DNA of 64,000 nt from Apostichopus japonicus (Eukaryota; Echinodermata; Holothuroidea; Aspidochirotida; Stichopodidae): positions 41,963,631 to 42,027,630 of the forward strand of contig NC_092568.1 in the NCBI RefSeq assembly GCF_037975245.1, in the 5' to 3' direction. The stretch's first letter is position 1, and each line of letters opens with the position of its first letter. Shown in pieces: positions 63,370 through 64,000 of this stretch. The position numbers and the translations under genes are program-made. Under the pieces are notes generated by a model, which was given only the letters and a program-made list of their open reading frames with translations, searched no databases and was not told where the DNA came from.

Positions 63370-63871
63370 TATTATTACTATTATTATTATTTTTATTATT
63401 ATTATTACTATTATTATTATTTTTATTATTATTATTACTATTATTATTACTATTATTTTTTATCTTATTTTTTTCGGGGGGAAAATGTCAGAGCTCCTTA
63501 TATATGCGATCAATCTAACTACTTAGTTTGCATTTATATGAAAAGTTAAACATTTAAACAGTCTTTAATTAAAAGTCTCGAAATGATGGGTTATTTCAGT
63601 ATGTTATAGCTTATGTGGGATGTTGGTACTTATTAAGAGCATTGTGGAAGGGTCCTATTATAATTATAGCTCTATTTTTACATTGTGTTCCTGTACTATA
63701 TGAGAGGATAATATTCTATGTTTAGTCTTTGTGTCACATAATAATTTAGTTTATCACAGCATGTGAGAATTAAAAATATGTTTGATTTCATTTCAGGTTT
63801 TGTACATCCTAAAATCTAGGAATAAGGACACCGAAGACAGGGAAAAGCCGAATTTTGACACAGCCTTGACA
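37140..63871 (+). CDS. Gene B: GABA-B-like class C GPCR with an inserted C-type lectin domain (3' end outside the window)
   Basis: Tandem paralog of gene A, starting 3.6 kb downstream. Coding exons: 37140-37412, 48063-48200, 48749-48922, 49328-49426, 49671-49736, 50481-50678, 51053-51304, 53536-53596, 54270-54468, 54734-54942, 55605-55682, 56652-56811, 58210-58345, 58567-58668, 61438-61560, 62117-62263, 62953-63147, 63797-63871. The joined frame is open for 895 codons and ends in phase 0 at a GTAAGC donor, so the tail continues past the window. Order: signal peptide, VFT (about 28-420 and 557-582), CTLD (421-556), seven helices (about 600-870). Exon phases equal gene A's throughout, and exons 2-6, 8, 11, 15 and 16 also have identical lengths. 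Unlike gene A, it keeps a complete CTLD and the TM3 Lys / TM6 Glu ionic lock. GABA binding is not supported by its contact residues. Confidence 0.9.
38053..38304 (-). pseudogene. C-terminal tail of a LINE (CR1/L2-type) reverse transcriptase
   Basis: Minus strand encodes TRSSCSNHVLLAPVRSG, then KRSFKVSGGRSWNCLPPHLK and FNTFKRNMKTYIF. The SF..SG...WN.LP pattern followed by FK..LK..LF is the usual end of CR1/L2-like polymerases. The remainder is missing here. Confidence 0.7.
38311..38672. repeat. Dispersed repeat, copy 1
   Basis: About 360 bp from ATTCGGTTACGACGTGGGTC to TGGTGTGCAATCTTACTC. A second copy at 44632-45474 has the same ends but is split by an insertion. Both copies sit next to LINE pieces on the same strand. 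Confidence 0.82.
38789..39155 (+). mobile_element. hAT-like MITE, copy 1, with 8-bp target duplication
   Basis: 367 bp with imperfect 14-bp inverted ends (CAAGGGCGTAGGAA / CAGTGGCGTAGGAA), flanked by the direct repeat ATGGTGAC (38781-38788 and 39156-39163). The 8-bp duplication and CAGTGGCG end fit the hAT superfamily. Internally C- and G-rich. Non-coding. Confidence 0.85.
39485..39715. repeat. Roughly 30-bp tandem repeat in gene B intron 1
   Basis: About eight copies of GCTGCATCCCTAACATACAG followed by TAACGTATG, with small length variation. Confidence 0.85.
40199..40241. repeat. (TA)n tract bordering the large Penelope-like element
   Basis: About 42 bp of pure TA, at the 3' side of the minus-strand Penelope-like element. 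Confidence 0.93.
40367..40395 (-). ncRNA. Hammerhead-ribozyme-like core of the large Penelope-like element
   Basis: Minus strand: CTGAAGA, then a stem AGAGC...GCTC, then GAAAGC. This fits CUGANGA / stem II / GAAA, with N = A. It lies downstream of the endonuclease domain, where these elements carry terminal repeats. Full folding was not tested. Confidence 0.45.
41322..42116 (-). pseudogene. Reverse transcriptase core of the Penelope-like element
   Basis: 264 uninterrupted codons. It contains TLDVSSLYTNIPN, MAPSFANIFMG, the YIDD catalytic motif and GVHFLDTTVTL, the standard block order of Penelope-type polymerases. Flanked on both sides by frameshifts that separate it from the N-terminal part and the endonuclease, so it is called part of a broken gene. 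Confidence 0.88.
43078..43140. repeat. (TA)n tract between the Penelope-like element and a foldback element
   Basis: About 62 bp of pure TA. The long Ile-Tyr runs in open frames here come only from this tract. Confidence 0.95.
43151..44465. mobile_element. Foldback element with minisatellite termini (TTTCGCCCAACC)
   Basis: 1,315 bp. The left end begins CACTTCGCCCAACAACCATT and continues with about seven 22-23-bp units of CATTTCGCCCAACCAGCCTG. The right end is the reverse complement, ending GGTTGTTGGGCGAAGTG, with about seven units. The centre (43374-43830) carries about three copies of a 157-bp repeat containing CGTTCGGGAATT and TTAGGGGTTAGG. No transposase or target duplication seen. Immediately adjoins the (TA)n tract. 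Confidence 0.85.
44632..45474. repeat. Dispersed repeat, copy 2, split by a 488-bp insertion
   Basis: 44632-44744 and 45233-45474 align with the two parts of 38311-38672. The gap is filled by the insertion at 44745-45232, whose 13-bp duplication belongs to this repeat. Confidence 0.83.
44745..45232. mobile_element. 488-bp insertion with inverted hammerhead-like ends and 13-bp target duplication
   Basis: Flanked by ATGTATTAACTAT at 44732-44744 and 45233-45245. Its ends carry roughly 50-bp inverted repeats (TGTGTAAAAGTAAGTTGG on the left, its complement on the right). Each includes a hammerhead-like core: minus at 44828-44855, plus at 45182-45209, both CTGAAGA / GATCCT-GC-TAGGATC-type stem / GAAAC. 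The middle is purine-rich and ends in a G run. It is most likely a short derivative of a Penelope-like terminal repeat. Confidence 0.72.
45475..45760 (-). pseudogene. LINE (CR1/L2-type) reverse transcriptase fragment
   Basis: Minus strand reads NTLYNALIVPHIDYCSAVW, then RVHVLQNHAARLVLG and YRCVHGLAPDYC. The PHIDYC.AVW and LQ..A.R motifs are typical of the C-terminal half of CR1/L2-like polymerases. A TAG interrupts it. It runs directly into the dispersed repeat at 45474. Confidence 0.75.
46548..46735 (+). repeat. Dispersed repeat 'AGGGGGACA...CTTTCTGAAGGG', copy 1
   Basis: Shares CTTTCTGAAGGGT, GTTTAGTGACTGACT and GTGTATCTCATAAA with the reverse complement of 53862-54018. Probably a short non-autonomous element. 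Ends not defined. Confidence 0.65.
46736..48062. other. Remainder of gene B intron 1
   Basis: Non-coding, with C-rich runs near 47521 and 47842. No element recognised. Confidence 0.4.
48063..53596 (+). CDS. Gene B exons 2-8: body of the Venus flytrap ligand-binding domain
   Basis: Exons 48063-48200 (CDPGKGSRLLFDHIF, GPACSRSA), 48749-48922 (SLSNREKYP, IKNYGWRRLAVIY), 49328-49426, 49671-49736 (DEARHIFCE), 50481-50678 (PGWYNSRWWW, GVDVSPLS), 51053-51304 (TPQEFEQEM, YSFDAIW, KFFGAS) and 53536-53596 (GERLGYSKISQIQ). The CDPG at the start of exon 2 matches mammalian GABA-B exactly. GVDVSPLS followed by TPQEFEQEM recalls GABBR2 more than GABBR1. The GABBR1 His contact is Val, and the Tyr before FCE is Phe. 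Intron 7 (51305-53535) holds the 63-bp array. Confidence 0.88.
51400..53215. repeat. 63-bp minisatellite with higher-order structure in gene B intron 7
   Basis: About 29 copies of a unit containing GATCGGTTCTGTTTGTGATA and CATGATCGGTCATATA. The array starts about 95 bp after exon 7 and ends about 320 bp before exon 8. Variant units recur as a block: the rare pair ATGCCTGGTATC plus GATAATCGATTCTG appears near 51457 and again near 51961, an offset of 504 bp (8 x 63). Because 63 is divisible by 3, long spurious frames arise on the minus strand. Confidence 0.92.
53862..54018 (-). repeat. Dispersed repeat 'AGGGGGACA...CTTTCTGAAGGG', copy 2 (inverted)
   Basis: Reverse complement of the copy at 46548-46735. 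Lies in gene B intron 8, just before the lectin cassette. Confidence 0.65.
54270..54942 (+). CDS. Gene B exons 9-10: inserted C-type lectin-like domain, full length
   Basis: Exons 54270-54468 and 54734-54942 encode about 136 residues. Six cysteines in long-form order: GQCDIDW, RHCYRF, LTSCRSD, RGCIYI, SGNCEE and PYICRK. The CTLD core motif appears as HYWNIGLEV across the phase-2 intron, in the position of WIGL. Canonical EPN or QPD and WND calcium and sugar motifs are absent, so sugar specificity cannot be read, and protein or calcium-independent binding is possible. As in gene A, the cassette has phase 1 at both outer ends. It lies between the VFT strand GERLGYSKISQIQ and the strand VTVATYDSV. 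Confidence 0.87.
55605..55682 (+). CDS. Gene B exon 11: last VFT strand after the lectin insertion
   Basis: Encodes EFDYVTVATYDSVSDDMIW and ends in WPG. It is 78 bp with phase 1 at both ends, identical in size and phase to gene A exon 11. The YD..(D)D(M/L).W pattern is the GABA-B segment that closes the VFT before the stalk. Confidence 0.84.
56088..56453 (-). mobile_element. hAT-like MITE, copy 2, with 8-bp target duplication
   Basis: 366 bp, inverted relative to the copy at 38789-39155 and highly similar to it. Ends CAGTGGCGTAGGAA and TTCCTACGCCCTTG, flanked by TTCAACTT (56080-56087 and 56454-56461). Lies in gene B intron 11. Confidence 0.87.
56652..63147 (+). CDS. Gene B exons 12-17: seven-transmembrane domain
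   Basis: Exons 56652-56811 (TM1, YIYIITSSVSFLLIIMAL), 58210-58345 (TM2), 58567-58668 (TM3), 61438-61560 (TM4), 62117-62263 (loop 2 and TM5) and 62953-63147 (TM6-TM7). The loop cysteines are present (ILCH before TM3, RICTTG in loop 2). TM3 reads LVCKIWKF, keeping K3.50. The TM6 start reads HEEEQ, with Glu aligned at 6.35. IYNVLIF in TM6 and FTPK at the TM7 end match GABA-B (FVPK). Exon 17 has a CAGCAG acceptor, so its first codon may be Gln or be skipped (62953 or 62956). Intron 14 (58669-61437) contains the 37-bp minisatellite. Confidence 0.88.
57050..57512. repeat. Tandem repeat of about 45-70 bp in gene B intron 12
   Basis: About eight units with CTTCACAACATATCTCTAAA, CCTTGTGACAGAATGAATTT and a variable CATTATTACTCTTATGAG spacer. 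Some units lack the spacer. Confidence 0.85.
59330..61245. repeat. About 37-bp minisatellite with AP-1-like TGAGTCA in each unit, gene B intron 14
   Basis: Roughly 50 imperfect units of the type GATGAGTCAGGTGGTACAGA followed by TACAGGGTCTGGGGAGA. Most contain TGAGTCA, the AP-1/TRE consensus; some are changed to TGGGTCA. About a third of units read GTGAGTCAG, which also looks like a splice donor. No coding function; the open frames come from the repeat. Confidence 0.92.
61892..61965 (-). mobile_element. tRNA-like sequence, probable SINE head
   Basis: Minus strand has TTAGCTCAGTGGTTAAC (A-box region) and GAGTTCGAGTC (B-box region) at tRNA spacing. The acceptor stem does not pair, so a working tRNA is unlikely. 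Followed on the + strand by short CTTACACTCC-type repeats (about 61960-62010). Confidence 0.45.
63327..63472. repeat. (TTA)n trinucleotide repeat in gene B intron 17
   Basis: About 145 bp of TTA with occasional CTA and TTT variants. The poly-Leu frame across it is spurious. Confidence 0.95.
63797..63871 (+). CDS. Gene B exon 18: start of the cytoplasmic tail
   Basis: Encodes VLYILKSRNKDTEDREKP and NFDTALT, directly following the TM7 exon in phase 0. The 25 codons end at a GTAAGC donor, so a coiled-coil exon is expected beyond 64000. Gene A's corresponding exon already contains the zipper; this one does not. Confidence 0.75.
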
Positions 63872-64000
63872 GTAAGCGATGTGATCAGCTCATTAGCATA
63901 TATAGTTTCCCATCAGCTCATTAGCATATATAGTTCCCTTTCGTCTCGATCGTGTATAATTCATACAAAATATACAAATACAATGGATTCAACGCTAATA
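63872..64000. other. Start of gene B intron 18, truncated by the window edge
   Basis: Begins with GTAAGC. A direct repeat of CATCAGCTCATTAGCATAT occurs near 63890 and 63912. No exon is visible before 64000. Confidence 0.5.

Noticed and set aside
63207..63518. 103-codon poly-Leu frame
   Set aside because: Translation of the (TTA)n repeat in gene B intron 17.

Overview
The window is eukaryotic genomic DNA. It is AT-rich and intron-dense, with GT-AG spliced genes, long (TA)n tracts, minisatellites, Penelope-like retroelements with GIY-YIG endonuclease domains, LINE fragments, MITEs and foldback elements. The gene content (GABA-B-type class C GPCRs, C-type lectin domains) points to an animal. 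The repeat load and receptor type suggest a marine invertebrate deuterostome, perhaps an echinoderm such as a sea cucumber. That species guess is inference and was not checked by search.

The core of the window is a tandem pair of paralogous genes on the + strand. Gene A (7465-33535, 19 coding exons, 896 residues predicted) is complete. Gene B (37140 to beyond 63871, 18 coding exons visible) runs off the right edge. Each encodes a signal peptide, a GABA-B-like Venus flytrap (VFT) domain, a C-type lectin-like domain (CTLD) and a GABA-B-like seven-helix domain. Gene A also shows a leucine-zipper tail resembling that of GABBR2. In both genes the CTLD is a two-exon cassette bounded by phase-1 introns. 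It sits inside the last beta-hairpin of the VFT, between the conserved GER(L/M)G strand and the strand leading to TM1. I know of no described GABA-B receptor with this layout, and it is the main candidate for an undescribed system. The two genes share exon order and phases throughout, and nearly all exon lengths.

Layout: 1-7464, upstream DNA with a 203-bp tandem array (3020-4033) and a dead reverse transcriptase (about 6250-7095). 7465-33535, gene A, whose 10.5-kb intron 11 (18813-29299) holds two candidate secreted-protein first exons and a DNA element of about 4.8 kb with a 1.6-kb palindromic element nested in it. 33536-37139, intergenic: gene A poly(A) signal, simple repeats, a 92-bp duplication and an 18-bp repeat touching the gene B start codon. 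37140-63871, gene B, whose 10.6-kb intron 1 holds an almost complete but frameshifted Penelope-like element, a foldback element, LINE pieces, a hAT-like MITE and a nested 488-bp insertion. Introns 7 and 14 hold large minisatellites (63 bp and about 37 bp).

The two receptors differ in ways that suggest divided roles. Gene A has lost the long-loop part of its CTLD and both residues of the class C K3.50-D/E6.35 ionic lock. Gene B keeps a full six-cysteine CTLD and both lock residues. Neither keeps the full GABA-contact set of GABBR1, so GABA binding should not be assumed. All exon calls come from reading frames, splice signals and comparison of the two paralogs, with no transcript evidence.
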